Assembly (NCBI GenBank): GCA_020637235.1
Contig: JACJWG010000002.1
Location: 62,001-126,000 of the forward strand
Reading direction: 5' to 3'
Length of the DNA: 64,000 nt
Origin: Acidimicrobiaceae bacterium
GTDB taxonomy: Bacteria > Actinomycetota > Acidimicrobiia > Acidimicrobiales > Ilumatobacteraceae
Both the position numbers and the translations under genes were made by a program. The notes under the pieces were generated by a model. The model had not been told where the DNA came from and did not search any database. It saw only the letters and a program-made list of their open reading frames with translations. Positions 50,983-60,490 of this stretch are shown in pieces. How positions within the stretch are numbered: the stretch's first letter is position 1; every line of letters starts with the position of its first letter.

Positions 50983-52317
50983 TCAGCCGGATCGGCCCCG
51001 CTCGCGCATCACCGCAGCCGCAGCGCGTGCCGCGGCCTGGCCGATCTCGTCGAGCACGTCGTCGCCGTGGGCGAGACCGACGAACAACGCCTCGTACGCG
51101 CCGGGTGCCAGTGCCACCCCCTCGCGGAGCATCGCGTGGAAGAACGCCGCGTACAGCTGCTCGTCGGTGGTCTTGGCCTCGACGAAGTTCGTCGGCGTGG
51201 CGTTGCCGAGCGCGTCGCCGAAGTGCATGCCCACCAGCGTGCCGACCACCGGGAACCGTGCCGGCAGGCCTGCAGCGGCACAGGCGTCGCGCAACAACGC
51301 CGACAGCTTGCGGGCCCGGGCGAGCAGCTCCATGTACACGTCGCCCGACAGCTCGCCGAGCGCGGCGCGACCGGCTGCGGTGGCGAGCGGGTTGCCTGCC
51401 AACGTGCCGGCGTGGAACACGGTGCCGAGGGGCGAGAGCGTCTCCATCACGTCGCGGCGGCCACCGACGGCGCCGATCGGGAGGCCGCCGCCGATCACCT
51501 TGCCGAACGTGGTGAGGTCGGGCGTCACGTCGTACTTCGCCTGCGCGCCACCCGGGCCGAGCCGGAACCCGGTGATCACCTCGTCGAACACGAGCAACGC
51601 GCCGACGCGGTCGCACTCGGCGCGCAGGCCGGCCAGGAAGCCGGGCGCCGGCGCGACGACGCCCATGTTGGCCGCGACGGGCTCGACGAACACGGCGGCC
51701 ACCTGCTCGTCGAGCTCGGGCACCACGTTGTAGGGCACCACCATGGTGTTCGCGACCGCGCTGGCGGGCACACCGGCCGTGCCGGGCAGGCCGAGGGTCG
51801 CGACACCGCTGCCGCCGGCGGCCAGCAGCGCGTCGGTGGCGCCGTGGAAGTTGCCGTGGAAGATCACGATCCGGTCGCGGCCGGTGAACCCACGAGCCAG
51901 GCGCACGGCGGTCGACGTCGCCTCGGTGCCGCTGTTCATGAGCCGCACCCGCTCGCAGCTCGGCACCCGCACCCGGATCGCCTCGGCGAGCATCATCTCG
52001 CCCGGCGTGGGTGCGCCGTACGAGGTGCCGCTGCGCGCTGCGTCGGTGATCGCCGCCGTGACGGCCGGGTGGGCGTGCCCGAGGATGATCGCGCCGTAGC
52101 TCTGGACGAGGTCGATGTAGCGGTTGCCCTCGACGTCCCAGACGAACGGGCCCTCGGCGTGGGCCACCAGGTAGGGCGTGCCACCGACGGCCTTGAAGGC
52201 GCGGATGCTCGAGTTCACCCCGCCGGGGATCACGGCGCACGAGCGGGCGAACAGCGCCTCGTTGGTCATCGGCGTCGCCGGCTCGTCGGGGTCGTACAGG
52301 TCGTCGCGATCGGTCAT
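50983..52317 (-). CDS. hemL: Glutamate-1-semialdehyde 2,1-aminomutase
   Basis: This 444-residue PLP enzyme converts glutamate-1-semialdehyde to 5-aminolevulinate in the C5 route to heme. PGGVNSSIRAF, MNSGTEATSTAVRLAR, FDEVITGFRLGPGGAQ and the PLP-binding Lys in TFGKVIGGGLP at about 272 are all present. GGAGG lies about 9 nt before ATG 52317. It follows hemB by 18 nt on the same strand and is co-transcribed with it; hemA, which makes its substrate, lies 8 kb away. Confidence 0.97.
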   Translation of the reverse strand: MTDRDDLYDPDEPATPMTNEALFARSCAVIPGGVNSSIRAFKAVGGTPYLVAHAEGPFVWDVEGNRYIDLVQSYGAIILGHAHPAVTAAITDAARSGTSYGAPTPGEMMLAEAIRVRVPSCERVRLMNSGTEATSTAVRLARGFTGRDRIVIFHGNFHGATDALLAAGGSGVATLGLPGTAGVPASAVANTMVVPYNVVPELDEQVAAVFVEPVAANMGVVAPAPGFLAGLRAECDRVGALLVFDEVITGFRLGPGGAQAKYDVTPDLTTFGKVIGGGLPIGAVGGRRDVMETLSPLGTVFHAGTLAGNPLATAAGRAALGELSGDVYMELLARARKLSALLRDACAAAGLPARFPVVGTLVGMHFGDALGNATPTNFVEAKTTDEQLYAAFFHAMLREGVALAPGAYEALFVGLAHGDDVLDEIGQAAARAAAAVMRERGRSG

Positions 52318-52335
52318 CGTGGGTGCCTCCGTGGA

Positions 52336-53328
52336 TCAGCTCGCCGCGTACCGCTCGGCGTACCAGCGGGCGAAGTAGGTGAGGATGACGTCGGCACCGG
52401 CGCGGCGGATGGCGGTGAGCTGTTCGGTGGCGACGGCGTCGTGGTCGATCCAGCCGTTCTTCGCCGCAGCCTTGATCATCGAGTACTCGCCGCTGACGTG
52501 ATAGGCGGCGACGGGGACGTCGACGGCGGCGCGCACGGCGGCGATCACGTCGAGGTACGACAGCGCCGGCTTCACCATCACCATGTCGGCGCCCTGGTCG
52601 AGGTCGGCGAACACTTCGCGCAGCGCCTCCCGGCTGCCGTTGCGCCAGTCCTGCTGGTAGCCCTTGCGGTCGCCGCCACCGACGATCGCGCAGTCGACCG
52701 CGTCGCGGAACGGACCGTACAGCCCGCTCGCGTACTTGGCCGAGTAGGCGAGGATCGCCACGTCGTGGAAGCCGGCGCCGTCGAGCGCCTGACGGATCAC
52801 CCCGACCTGGCCGTCCATCATCCCGCTCGGCGCCACCACCTGGGCACCGGCGCGGGCCTGGGCGACCGCGATCTTCGCGTACACGTCGAGGGTGCGGTCG
52901 TTGTCGACGCTGCCGCGCCCGTCGAGGACGCCGCAGTGTCCGTGGTCGGTGTACTCGTCGACGCACAGGTCGGCCATCACGACGAGCCGGTCCCCCACCG
53001 CCTCGCGGATCTCCCCCAGGGCCAGCTGCACAATCCCCTCAGGATCGAACGCTCCACTGCCGATGGAGTCCTTGGTGGACGGAACCCCGAACAGGATCAC
53101 AGCACCGACCCCCAGGTCGGCGAGCTCACGCACCTCGGCGAGGAGGCTGGCACGCGTGTGCTGCAGCACGCCGGGCAGTGATGCGATCGGCTGGGGCACG
53201 TCGATGCCCTCACGCACGAACAGCGGCGCGACCAGCTGTCGTGGTTCGAGTCGGGTCTCGGCCACCAGGTCTCGCAGCGCCGCGGAGGCGCGCAAGCGGC
53301 GGGGGCGCTGCACGGGGAACGTTGCCAC
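52336..53328 (-). CDS. hemB: Porphobilinogen synthase (delta-aminolevulinate dehydratase)
   Basis: The 330-residue enzyme joins two 5-aminolevulinate molecules into porphobilinogen. RLEPRQLVAPLFVREG at the start, the metal-binding region DLCVDEYTDHGHCGV, and the two active-site Lys in ILAYSAKYAS and VMVKPALSYLD are present. GTG 53328 (VATFPVQRPRRLR) is used, with a -10 box 8 nt before it. The frame is open far upstream, but that has no homology. Divergent from the diguanylate cyclase gene. Confidence 0.96.
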   Translation of the reverse strand: MATFPVQRPRRLRASAALRDLVAETRLEPRQLVAPLFVREGIDVPQPIASLPGVLQHTRASLLAEVRELADLGVGAVILFGVPSTKDSIGSGAFDPEGIVQLALGEIREAVGDRLVVMADLCVDEYTDHGHCGVLDGRGSVDNDRTLDVYAKIAVAQARAGAQVVAPSGMMDGQVGVIRQALDGAGFHDVAILAYSAKYASGLYGPFRDAVDCAIVGGGDRKGYQQDWRNGSREALREVFADLDQGADMVMVKPALSYLDVIAAVRAAVDVPVAAYHVSGEYSMIKAAAKNGWIDHDAVATEQLTAIRRAGADVILTYFARWYAERYAAS

Positions 53329-53336
53329 GGCCCGGC

Positions 53337-53342
53337 ATCGTA
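53337..53342 (-). promoter_or_regulatory. -10 box (TACGAT) of leaderless hemB
   Basis: TACGAT on the minus strand ends 8 nt before GTG 53328. Confidence 0.5.
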
Positions 53343-53391
53343 CGGGCTCGACCGACCGCGTGACAGCCCAGCGGACCTCGCAGGCGGGGCG

Positions 53392-54999
53392 ATGACGAGC
53401 GAGCTGACGCCCGCACATCTCGGATCCGCTGCCGGCCCCGGAGGGCTGCACCCCGGGCTCGCCGTGCCGGCCTCCAAGGTGCCGGGGGCGATCACCGACA
53501 TGCACGGCCTCGAAGCGATGGCCGCCCATGCCCGCTCCCAGGGCTTCTACCTGCGCGCCGCCGACCTCTACCACGAGGCCGCTCGCGAGGCGTTCTCCGT
53601 GGAGGAGCGGCTGCACCTCACGATGCGCGAGGCGCACTGCCGTCTCCAGGTCGACGACCGCGAGGCGGCCGAGCAGATCGCCCAGGACGTCGCCACCCAG
53701 GCGCGGACCGAGGAGTGCTACGCCGAACTGGCCGACGCACTCGGGCTGCTCGTCGAGATGCACATGATGCGCGACGAGTACGCCGAGGCGAGCGAGAAGC
53801 TGGCCGAGGCGATGTGGGTGCTGCTGCGTGTCCCGGACGACCCGGCCTATTACCAAGTGATCCACAACATGGCCGTCACCTACCAGCGATGCGACTTCCC
53901 GCTCCCGGCGATCGAACTGTACGACCGGGCGCTGCACCTCGCCCCGGACGAGGCCGAGCGGGCGATCACCCACGCCAACATGGCCTCCGCGCTGCACATG
54001 GCGATGAACTACGAGGGTGACCCCGAGGCCGCGTCGCGCCACCTGCACGACGGCATCTACGCCGCCACCGCCGCACTCGACACCCACCACGGACGCGAGG
54101 TGGTCACCGAGGCGACGGCGCTCGCCCACCGCTCGGTGATGCTGAACGCGATCGGACACCACGACGCGGCACTGCACGACGCGCTCCGCTGCCGCGAGCT
54201 CGCCGAACGTCACGAACTGCAGGAGTGCGAAGTCGTCGCGATGGTGGGCGAAGCCGTCGCCCGCTGGCACCTCGAGCGCGACCCCGGCGTGCTGCAGCTG
54301 ATCTTCGACGCAGCGGCGATGGGCAAGGGGCTCGGCATCGGCACGTACCTCAAGTCGTCGGCTCGCGTCAGCATCGACATCCTCTGGGAGAGCGGCCGCT
54401 ACGACGAGGCCCGCGAGGTGATGAACCGCCAGTTCGAGGGCGTGAGCCTCGCGCTGCGCCGCGAACGCGAGGCGCGCTGGGAACACGTGCGCCTCGGGGT
54501 GTCGTTGCGCAACACGGCGGCGATCGGCGAGACCGACCCGCTCACCAACCTGCCGAACCGGCGGTTCCTGCACACCTGGTTGCCGTCGGTGCTCGAACAG
54601 TGCGCACCGGTGTGCGTCGCGCTGCTCGACCTCGACGGGTTCAAGGCCGTGAACGACGACCTGAGCTACGAACACGGCGACGCGTTGCTGCAGGAGCTCG
54701 CCGGGGTGCTGCAACGCATCTGCCGCCGCGGCGACGCCGTCGTGCGTCTGGGCGGCGACGAGTTCCTGATCGTGCTGCGCGAGACCTCGCCCGGGGACGC
54801 CCGCAACATGCTCGACCGGGTGCGCACGCTGATCGGCAACCGTCCGTGGCAAGGTCTGCCCCCCGAGGTGCAGGTGACCGCGTCGATCGGCGTGGCCGTC
54901 GGCAGCGGCGCCGACGACACCCAGCGCGTGCTGGCCGCCGCCGGTGAGGCGTTGCACGAGGCCAAGCGCGCCGGACGCGACCGCATCGTGTTCCGGTGA
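53392..54999 (+). CDS. Cytosolic TPR-GGDEF diguanylate cyclase
   Basis: The 535-residue protein has TPR-like helices over about 40-360 (RSQGFYLRAADLYHEAA, FPLPAIELYDRALHLAPDEA), with no membrane segment, then a GGDEF domain from about 375. TDPLTNLPNRR opens it, LLDLDGFKAVND is the metal site, and LGGDEFLIV at about 453 is intact. An RxxD inhibitory site (RRGD) stands five residues before GGDEF, so product inhibition is expected. It makes c-di-GMP in response to partners bound by the TPR part (inference). Polysaccharide synthesis is a common c-di-GMP output. Start ATG 53392 with a G-rich site before it. Confidence 0.92.
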   Translation: MTSELTPAHLGSAAGPGGLHPGLAVPASKVPGAITDMHGLEAMAAHARSQGFYLRAADLYHEAAREAFSVEERLHLTMREAHCRLQVDDREAAEQIAQDVATQARTEECYAELADALGLLVEMHMMRDEYAEASEKLAEAMWVLLRVPDDPAYYQVIHNMAVTYQRCDFPLPAIELYDRALHLAPDEAERAITHANMASALHMAMNYEGDPEAASRHLHDGIYAATAALDTHHGREVVTEATALAHRSVMLNAIGHHDAALHDALRCRELAERHELQECEVVAMVGEAVARWHLERDPGVLQLIFDAAAMGKGLGIGTYLKSSARVSIDILWESGRYDEAREVMNRQFEGVSLALRREREARWEHVRLGVSLRNTAAIGETDPLTNLPNRRFLHTWLPSVLEQCAPVCVALLDLDGFKAVNDDLSYEHGDALLQELAGVLQRICRRGDAVVRLGGDEFLIVLRETSPGDARNMLDRVRTLIGNRPWQGLPPEVQVTASIGVAVGSGADDTQRVLAAAGEALHEAKRAGRDRIVFR

Positions 55000-55050
55000 A
55001 CCGCCCATCCGCTGGGTGCCGGCTGCCGCGCCCGGCGTGGTCGTCACGGG

Positions 55051-55056
55051 TACCCT
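55051..55056 (+). promoter_or_regulatory. -10 box (TACCCT) of leaderless gene at 55064
   Basis: TACCCT ends 7 nt before GTG 55064 and decides that start over the open frame to 54944. Confidence 0.5.
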
Positions 55057-55063
55057 CGTCGCC

Positions 55064-56290
55064 GTGACCGTCCAGGCCTGGTTCGCCAGCAACGAAGCCG
55101 AGATCGAACCCGGCAACTCGGTGAAGCTCGCGCTCACGATCACCAACCTCGGCAACGTGACCGAGAGCTTCTCGCTGTCGCCCACCGGTCTCGCCGCGGC
55201 GTGGAGCACGATCCGACCCGCCTACGTCACCTTGTTCGGCGGGTCGCAGGAGACCGTGCAGGTGGAGGTGTCGCCACCGCGGCTCGCCAGCACCACCGCC
55301 GGACCCACGGCGCTCGGGGTGCGGGTCGTCCCCCAGAGCGATCCCGACGACGTCGAACAGGCCGAGGTCACGCTGCACGTCGCGTCCACCTACGACCGCA
55401 TCGTCACGATGCTGCAGCCTGCGCTGCGCAGCCGTCGGCGTGCCGTGTTCGAGGTGATGGTCGACAACAAGGGCAACGCACAGGCCAGCTGCCGGATGCA
55501 CCTGATCGACCCGACCGGCCGTCTCGACGGCGACTTCGACCCGCCGGCGCTCGGCATCGAGCCCGGCGGCAGCCAACTCGTGCGACTGAAGTTGAAGGCC
55601 ACGAAGCGGCAGTGGGAGCGGCGCGCCCGCACGATCCCGTTCCGCGTCGACGCCGACCAGCAGGGCGCCCCGACCGCGTCCACCACCGGCACCTTCGTGC
55701 AGGGGCCGGTGCTGCCCGACCGCATCGGCGTACGGTTCCTCGGTCTGCTCGCCGCCGCCGGTCTCGCCGTCGGCGCGTGGTTCGGGGTGGTACGCCCGGC
55801 GATCGACGACGCCGCGGCCGATGCGGTGGCCGCCATCGACCTGCCCGATGCGCCGGTGGTGTCGGTCGACCCGCAGCAGCCGGTCACGTCGACCACGGTG
55901 CCGGCCGACACGGGTGGTGACGGCACCACGATCGAGGGCGACCCCGAGTTCATCGCCCTGCCGACCACGGTGTCGCAGGGCGCGACGAGCGACCCGCAGT
56001 CGTACACGGTGCCGGAGGGCAAGAAGCTGCTGATCACCGACATCACGATGCGCAACCCGTTCGGCGACGAGGGCAAGGCGATCCTGGTGGTGGGCACCGG
56101 TTCGTCGTTCCCGTTCGACCTCGTCGACTACCGGGAAGGGTTCGACTACTACCGGGCGTTCCGCACGCCGATCGAGTTGCGCGCCGGCGAGGTGGTGACG
56201 TTCCAGGTGACGTGCACGGCGATCGGCGAGCCGGGCGCCGCCGGCTGCCAGCCGACGGCGTTCCTGTCGGGCACGCTCGCCGACGCCTGA
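55064..56290 (+). CDS. Membrane protein with N-terminal Ig-like domains, 408 aa
   Basis: Residues 1-210 look like two immunoglobulin/CARDB-like domains (IEPGNSVKLALTITNLGNVTESF, then VFEVMVDNKGNAQASCRM), the first without a signal peptide. A single membrane helix lies near 225-245 (FLGLLAAAGLAVGAWFGVVRP), followed by an acidic Thr-rich linker and an outer C-terminal domain (LPTTVSQGATSDPQSYTVPEG, FDLVDYREGFDYYRAF). The Ig-like part would be cytosolic, which is unusual for such domains. Function unknown. Confidence 0.68.
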   Translation: MTVQAWFASNEAEIEPGNSVKLALTITNLGNVTESFSLSPTGLAAAWSTIRPAYVTLFGGSQETVQVEVSPPRLASTTAGPTALGVRVVPQSDPDDVEQAEVTLHVASTYDRIVTMLQPALRSRRRAVFEVMVDNKGNAQASCRMHLIDPTGRLDGDFDPPALGIEPGGSQLVRLKLKATKRQWERRARTIPFRVDADQQGAPTASTTGTFVQGPVLPDRIGVRFLGLLAAAGLAVGAWFGVVRPAIDDAAADAVAAIDLPDAPVVSVDPQQPVTSTTVPADTGGDGTTIEGDPEFIALPTTVSQGATSDPQSYTVPEGKKLLITDITMRNPFGDEGKAILVVGTGSSFPFDLVDYREGFDYYRAFRTPIELRAGEVVTFQVTCTAIGEPGAAGCQPTAFLSGTLADA

Positions 56291-56301
56291 GCCGGGGGCG
56301 C

Positions 56302-58731
56302 TCAGCCGCGGTCGGTGCGTTCGTCGAGTCGCTTGTTGCGTGCGATCTGCACGTCGACGCGGGCCACCTGGTCGCCGCCCGTGGCCACCAGCGTCCGTTC
56401 ACCGGCGCGGTCGGTCTGGCGGGTCGGGAAGAGGGCGAGGAAGTTGCCCTGCGCATCGGTGGTCACCGTCATCGGGTCGCCCCGGCCGTCGGCCCAGGTG
56501 AGCACCACCGTCGACAGTGGGCGGAAGCCGTTCCCGCCGAGACCGATGTCGTCGCCGGCGCGCACCTCGGGTGCGGCCAGCGCGAGCTCGGCGTCGCGGT
56601 AGCCGTCGCCGTTCACGAGCACCGAGGTGTACTGGCCGAACTCGGTGAGCGCGAGCACCGATGCCGTCCGGTGACCCGCCTCGGTGGGGGTGAACGCCAC
56701 GTCGAACGAGCAGGTGCTGCTCGGGTTGATCGGGATCGCACAGCTGTTGCCGGTGACGACGAAGTCGTCGGGGTGGTCGCCCGTGACGGTGAGCGCCACG
56801 ATGCGTGCCGCGCCGAATCCGATGTTCTTGATGTCGGAGGCCAACGTCACGCTCGACGAGCCGACCGCCGTGGCCGGGAAGTCGAGACCGGAGTAGGTGG
56901 GCTCGAGCTGGGGCTCGCCGCCCTGGCCGAGCAGTGGGCTGGTGACCGACGTGCCGCCGACGACGTCCTCCGTGACGGTGAGGGTGCCCGTGCGCGGACC
57001 GGGCTCGAGCGGGGTGAGCACGATCTTCACGGTGCAGCTCGCACCGGGCGGCACCGGGACACCGAGCTCGCAGGTGCCACCGGTGACGGTGAACTCGGGA
57101 TTGTCGGTGATCACCTCGGCAGGCGTGAAGGTGCTCGGTCCCTCGTTGCGCACCGGCACGTACCATTCGGGACCCGGCAGTGCGACGGCCACCGTCCCGA
57201 CGTCGAGCGACGGGACGTCCAGTTGTGCCGGCCGCGACACCGAGACGACCTGCCGGCCGGCCACGCCACTCGGGAAGCCGTTGATCACCTCGGCGTTCAC
57301 CGAGTCGAACACGACGACGTGGCCGCTGCCCGACAGCTGCGGATGGGCGTTCCCTCCCGGCGCGGGGGTCACACGGTCGGGCTGGGTGCTCGCCCGGCGG
57401 ACGATGCCGCGATCGACCTCGCTCACGACGACGTCGCCGTCGGTGGGGCTGGTCCCGGCGGCCGACGAGACGAGGAACAGGTTGCGCGACCGGGTGACGA
57501 AGCCGACCTGCGTGCCGTCGTCGGAGATGGTCGGCTGCGTCGCGCCGGCGTCGGCGGCCACCTGCGGCTCGTCGGGATCGGTGTGCTCGCGGCTGACCAG
57601 CGCCAGTGTGCCCTCCACCTGGTCGTGGCGGTACACCTGTGGCGGGCACACGCCCCCGCACTCGGGCAGGCGAGCACCGTCGGCCAGCTCGGGCGACGGC
57701 GACTGGAAGGCGACGAACTGGCCGTTGCCCGAGATCGCCGGCTGCTCGGCACCCCACTCGGCCGGCTGGCCGTCGAGCGCCGACACGACGGAGACGGCCA
57801 GCGTCGGGTCGGTCGCGAACCGGTCCCACACGTACACCTGCGAGGTCGCGAAGCCACCGTCCACCGGGCCTGTGCCCCAGTCGGGCACGACGTCGACGGA
57901 CGTCGCGTCGCTGGTGAAGGCGACGAACCGGCCGTCGTCGCTGAGATCGGGCTGGCGCTGGCCGAGGTAACGGAACGTGGTGTTGGGCGGCAGCAACGGC
58001 GTCCCGGCGACCAGTGCGGTGCGCAGCGGGTTGCCGAGGGGTGCGGCCAGGTCGGCGACGGTGACCGCGAGCAACGGGTCCTTGCCCTCACGGGCCTGAT
58101 GGGTGAACGCCACGACGGTGCCCGCCTGCGACAGCGCCGGCGCGTCGTTCGGGTCGACCCGGTCGAGGGCCCGGGTGTCGCCGTCGGCCGACGACTGGGT
58201 GGACACGAGTTCCATCGTGCCGGTCAACGCGCCACCCGGGCCATCAGGCGCACCGGGCGCACCGGCCGTCCCGACATCGGTGGCGCCGTCGTCACAGGCG
58301 GGCAACACGGTGCGGTACACGTCCCACCGCGCACCGGTGTCGTCGTCGCGGAACAGGTCGTAGGCGATCTCGGTGACGAAGGCGACCACGCACCCGTCGC
58401 CGCTGATCGCCGGGCGCACGCTGTCACCGGCGACGAACTCGCTCCGCAGTGGTGTGAGCTCGACGTCGGGCGCACCGAACACCGAGGTGTCGCGGAGCCA
58501 GATGGTGCTCGAGCGATCGCTGCCGTCGGTGGGCGTTCCTTCGAACACGACCCATCGACCGTCGTCGGACACCGATGGGAACGCACCGACGACGGCGGGA
58601 TCCTCGAAGCCGGCCACCGTCGCGGCGGGCGCGGTGGGGCGCGGTCCACCGGCAGCCTGGGCGACCGTGCCGAGGCCAGCGGCCATCGACACGACCCCGG
58701 CCGCTGCCAGGAGCCTGCGCCCTCCGATCAT
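56302..58731 (-). CDS. Secreted PD40/WD40-like beta-propeller with ASPM-SPD-2-Hydin-type domain
   Basis: The 809-residue protein has a signal peptide (RRLLAAAGVVSMAAGLGTVAQA). Residues about 30-530 carry TolB/PD40-type propeller repeats with the recurring S-D-D-G-R-x-V-x-F pattern (PSVSDDGRWVVFEG, LSDDGRFVAFTS, ISGNGQFVAFQS). Two Ig-like ASPM/SPD-2/Hydin-type domains follow (LDFPATAVGSSSVTLASDIKN, NPSSTCSFDVAFTPTEAG), and the end has RAGDDIGLGGNGFRP. No catalytic residues are seen. ATG 58731 is used; GTG 58740 is an alternative three codons upstream. It lies 102 nt downstream of hemD on the same strand. Confidence 0.78.
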   Translation of the reverse strand: MIGGRRLLAAAGVVSMAAGLGTVAQAAGGPRPTAPAATVAGFEDPAVVGAFPSVSDDGRWVVFEGTPTDGSDRSSTIWLRDTSVFGAPDVELTPLRSEFVAGDSVRPAISGDGCVVAFVTEIAYDLFRDDDTGARWDVYRTVLPACDDGATDVGTAGAPGAPDGPGGALTGTMELVSTQSSADGDTRALDRVDPNDAPALSQAGTVVAFTHQAREGKDPLLAVTVADLAAPLGNPLRTALVAGTPLLPPNTTFRYLGQRQPDLSDDGRFVAFTSDATSVDVVPDWGTGPVDGGFATSQVYVWDRFATDPTLAVSVVSALDGQPAEWGAEQPAISGNGQFVAFQSPSPELADGARLPECGGVCPPQVYRHDQVEGTLALVSREHTDPDEPQVAADAGATQPTISDDGTQVGFVTRSRNLFLVSSAAGTSPTDGDVVVSEVDRGIVRRASTQPDRVTPAPGGNAHPQLSGSGHVVVFDSVNAEVINGFPSGVAGRQVVSVSRPAQLDVPSLDVGTVAVALPGPEWYVPVRNEGPSTFTPAEVITDNPEFTVTGGTCELGVPVPPGASCTVKIVLTPLEPGPRTGTLTVTEDVVGGTSVTSPLLGQGGEPQLEPTYSGLDFPATAVGSSSVTLASDIKNIGFGAARIVALTVTGDHPDDFVVTGNSCAIPINPSSTCSFDVAFTPTEAGHRTASVLALTEFGQYTSVLVNGDGYRDAELALAAPEVRAGDDIGLGGNGFRPLSTVVLTWADGRGDPMTVTTDAQGNFLALFPTRQTDRAGERTLVATGGDQVARVDVQIARNKRLDERTDRG

Positions 58732-58841
58732 CTCGTTCACCCGTCCTCGCGCGTCTCGGCGTCCGCGTGCCCTGTCGAACCTCTGGCGGCGCCCGAGTCG
58801 AGCGCCGCACGACGTTACTCCGTCGTCGGAAGCGTTCCTGC

Positions 58842-59573
58842 TCAGCGGGGGAAACAACGTTCCAGCGCGTCGAGGACTCCCGGCAACGAGTGATCGGCCG
58901 CCGTGCAGGTCACCTTGAGCCCCACGGCCTCAGTTCTTCGTGTGGTCTGTGGACCTATCGTGACGATGACCGGGGGCGTCGCGTCGCCGAACACGTTCAC
59001 CCAGGATTCGGCCTGCGTTCCACTGGTGAACACCACCGCGTCGGCCTGCAACACCGCGAACTGCTGCGCGGTGGACGGGGTGAGCGGACGCGATCGGTGG
59101 GTGTCGAGACGGGTGGTGTGCCACCCCAGCGCCCGGATGCCGTCGACGAGGGTGGGCGCGCCATCGGCGGCCTGCACGACCACCACCCGCGCGTCACCGC
59201 CGGTGGCGGCCGGGAACACGGCCACGAGTCCCTCGGCGCTCTGCCGTTCGGCCACGAGATCGGCGCGAGGCAACGCACGAGCCGTCGTGGCACCCACCGC
59301 GGCGACCCGCGCCGGGCAGGTGGCGAGCACGCCGCGCACACGCGACGCGGCATGAGCGGACGCCACCACCACCCAGCAGCCGTCGGTGAGCGGTGCGAGC
59401 GCCGTGGCGACCTCGTCGGCGGTGGCGACGTCGACCAGCTCGATCAGCGGCACGACGAGCGGCCGAGCGCCGCGGGCGGCCACCAGCTCGGCCAGCGTGT
59501 CGGCCTGTTCGACCGGGCGGGTGACGACCACGGTGACACCTGCCAGCGGGCTCGCCGTGTCGGTCGTGTTCAC
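58842..59573 (-). CDS. hemD: Uroporphyrinogen-III synthase
   Basis: The 243-residue enzyme closes hydroxymethylbilane to uroporphyrinogen III. The family is poorly conserved; here it is supported by VTVVVTRPVEQADTLAELV at the start, PLIELVDV, FTSGTQAESWVNVFG and ADHSLPGVLDAL. GTG 59573 overlaps the hemC stop (GTGA), so the two are translated together. Unlike Streptomyces, there is no fusion to a methyltransferase. Confidence 0.88.
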   Translation of the reverse strand: MNTTDTASPLAGVTVVVTRPVEQADTLAELVAARGARPLVVPLIELVDVATADEVATALAPLTDGCWVVVASAHAASRVRGVLATCPARVAAVGATTARALPRADLVAERQSAEGLVAVFPAATGGDARVVVVQAADGAPTLVDGIRALGWHTTRLDTHRSRPLTPSTAQQFAVLQADAVVFTSGTQAESWVNVFGDATPPVIVTIGPQTTRRTEAVGLKVTCTAADHSLPGVLDALERCFPR

Positions 59574-60490
59574 CCTGCGGCCACCTCGTCGCGCATCGTC
59601 GCGGCCATGTCCGCAGCCACGGCCAGGGCTGCGGCGTGGGCGCCTGCGCCGTCGGGTCGAGAGCCGCCTGCCAGGTCGTCGACCGCCAGCGAGGCCGTCC
59701 GCCGCACCCACCGGCCGCGCTCGGGGTCGGCGAGGAAGGCGTGCAGCGTGGCGCCGTGCACATGCGCGCCGACCGGGAGCGAACAGCCCGAGCCGAGGGT
59801 GGCGAGGAATGCCCGCTCCACCTCGACCGCCGTCCGGGTGGGTGCGTGATCGACCGCGGCGAGCAACTCGACGGTCGCCGCGTCGTCGGCTGCGCACTCG
59901 ACGGCGACGCAGCCCTGCCCGACCGCCGGCACGAACCGGTCGGGGGCGAGCACCTCGGCGATCCGGTCGGTGAGGCCGAGGATCTCCATCGCCGCCACGG
60001 CCATCACGATGGCACCGCCCTCGGGCAGCTTCGACAGCCGGGTCGCGATGTTGCCCCGCAGCTCGCGGAAGTCCAGGTCGGGCCGCGCCGAGGCGAGCTG
60101 CGCGCGCCGCCGCACCGACCCGGTGGCCACCGGAGCCCCGGGAGCGAGGTCGGCCAGCGCAGCCCCGACGAGTGCATCGGCCGGACTGCGCCGCTCGCAG
60201 AACGCGGCGATCACCAGGTCGTCGGCGGGGATGGAGGGCAGATCTTTCGCGGAGTGCGCAGCGAGATCGGCCCGGCCGTCGAGCACGGCGCGCTGCACCT
60301 CCTTCACGAACACACCCTGGCCGCCGATCGTGTGCAGCGGCACGTCCTGACGCCGGTCACCCGTGGTGTCGACGAACACCAGCTCGACCCGCAGTCCCGG
60401 ATGCGCGTCGGTGAGCGCATCGGCCACTCGTCGGGCCTGGGTGCTCGCCTGGGCGCTCGATCGTGTGGCGATCCGGAGCGCGCGGCTCAC
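59570..60490 (-). CDS. hemC: Hydroxymethylbilane synthase (porphobilinogen deaminase)
   Basis: The 306-residue enzyme links four porphobilinogen units. IATRSSAQASTQARRV replaces the more usual R-x-S-x-L-A-L-x-Q. The catalytic Asp region is AAHSAKDLPS, the Arg-rich active-site loop is GSVRRRAQL, and the cofactor-binding Cys is in LGSGCSLPVG near 235. GTG 60490 overlaps the hemA stop (GTGA). Confidence 0.93.
   Translation of the reverse strand: MSRALRIATRSSAQASTQARRVADALTDAHPGLRVELVFVDTTGDRRQDVPLHTIGGQGVFVKEVQRAVLDGRADLAAHSAKDLPSIPADDLVIAAFCERRSPADALVGAALADLAPGAPVATGSVRRRAQLASARPDLDFRELRGNIATRLSKLPEGGAIVMAVAAMEILGLTDRIAEVLAPDRFVPAVGQGCVAVECAADDAATVELLAAVDHAPTRTAVEVERAFLATLGSGCSLPVGAHVHGATLHAFLADPERGRWVRRTASLAVDDLAGGSRPDGAGAHAAALAVAADMAATMRDEVAAG

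Noticed and set aside
58740..58857. Longer N-terminus of the secreted propeller protein
   Set aside because: The extra residues upstream of 58740 are Arg-rich and would bury the signal peptide.
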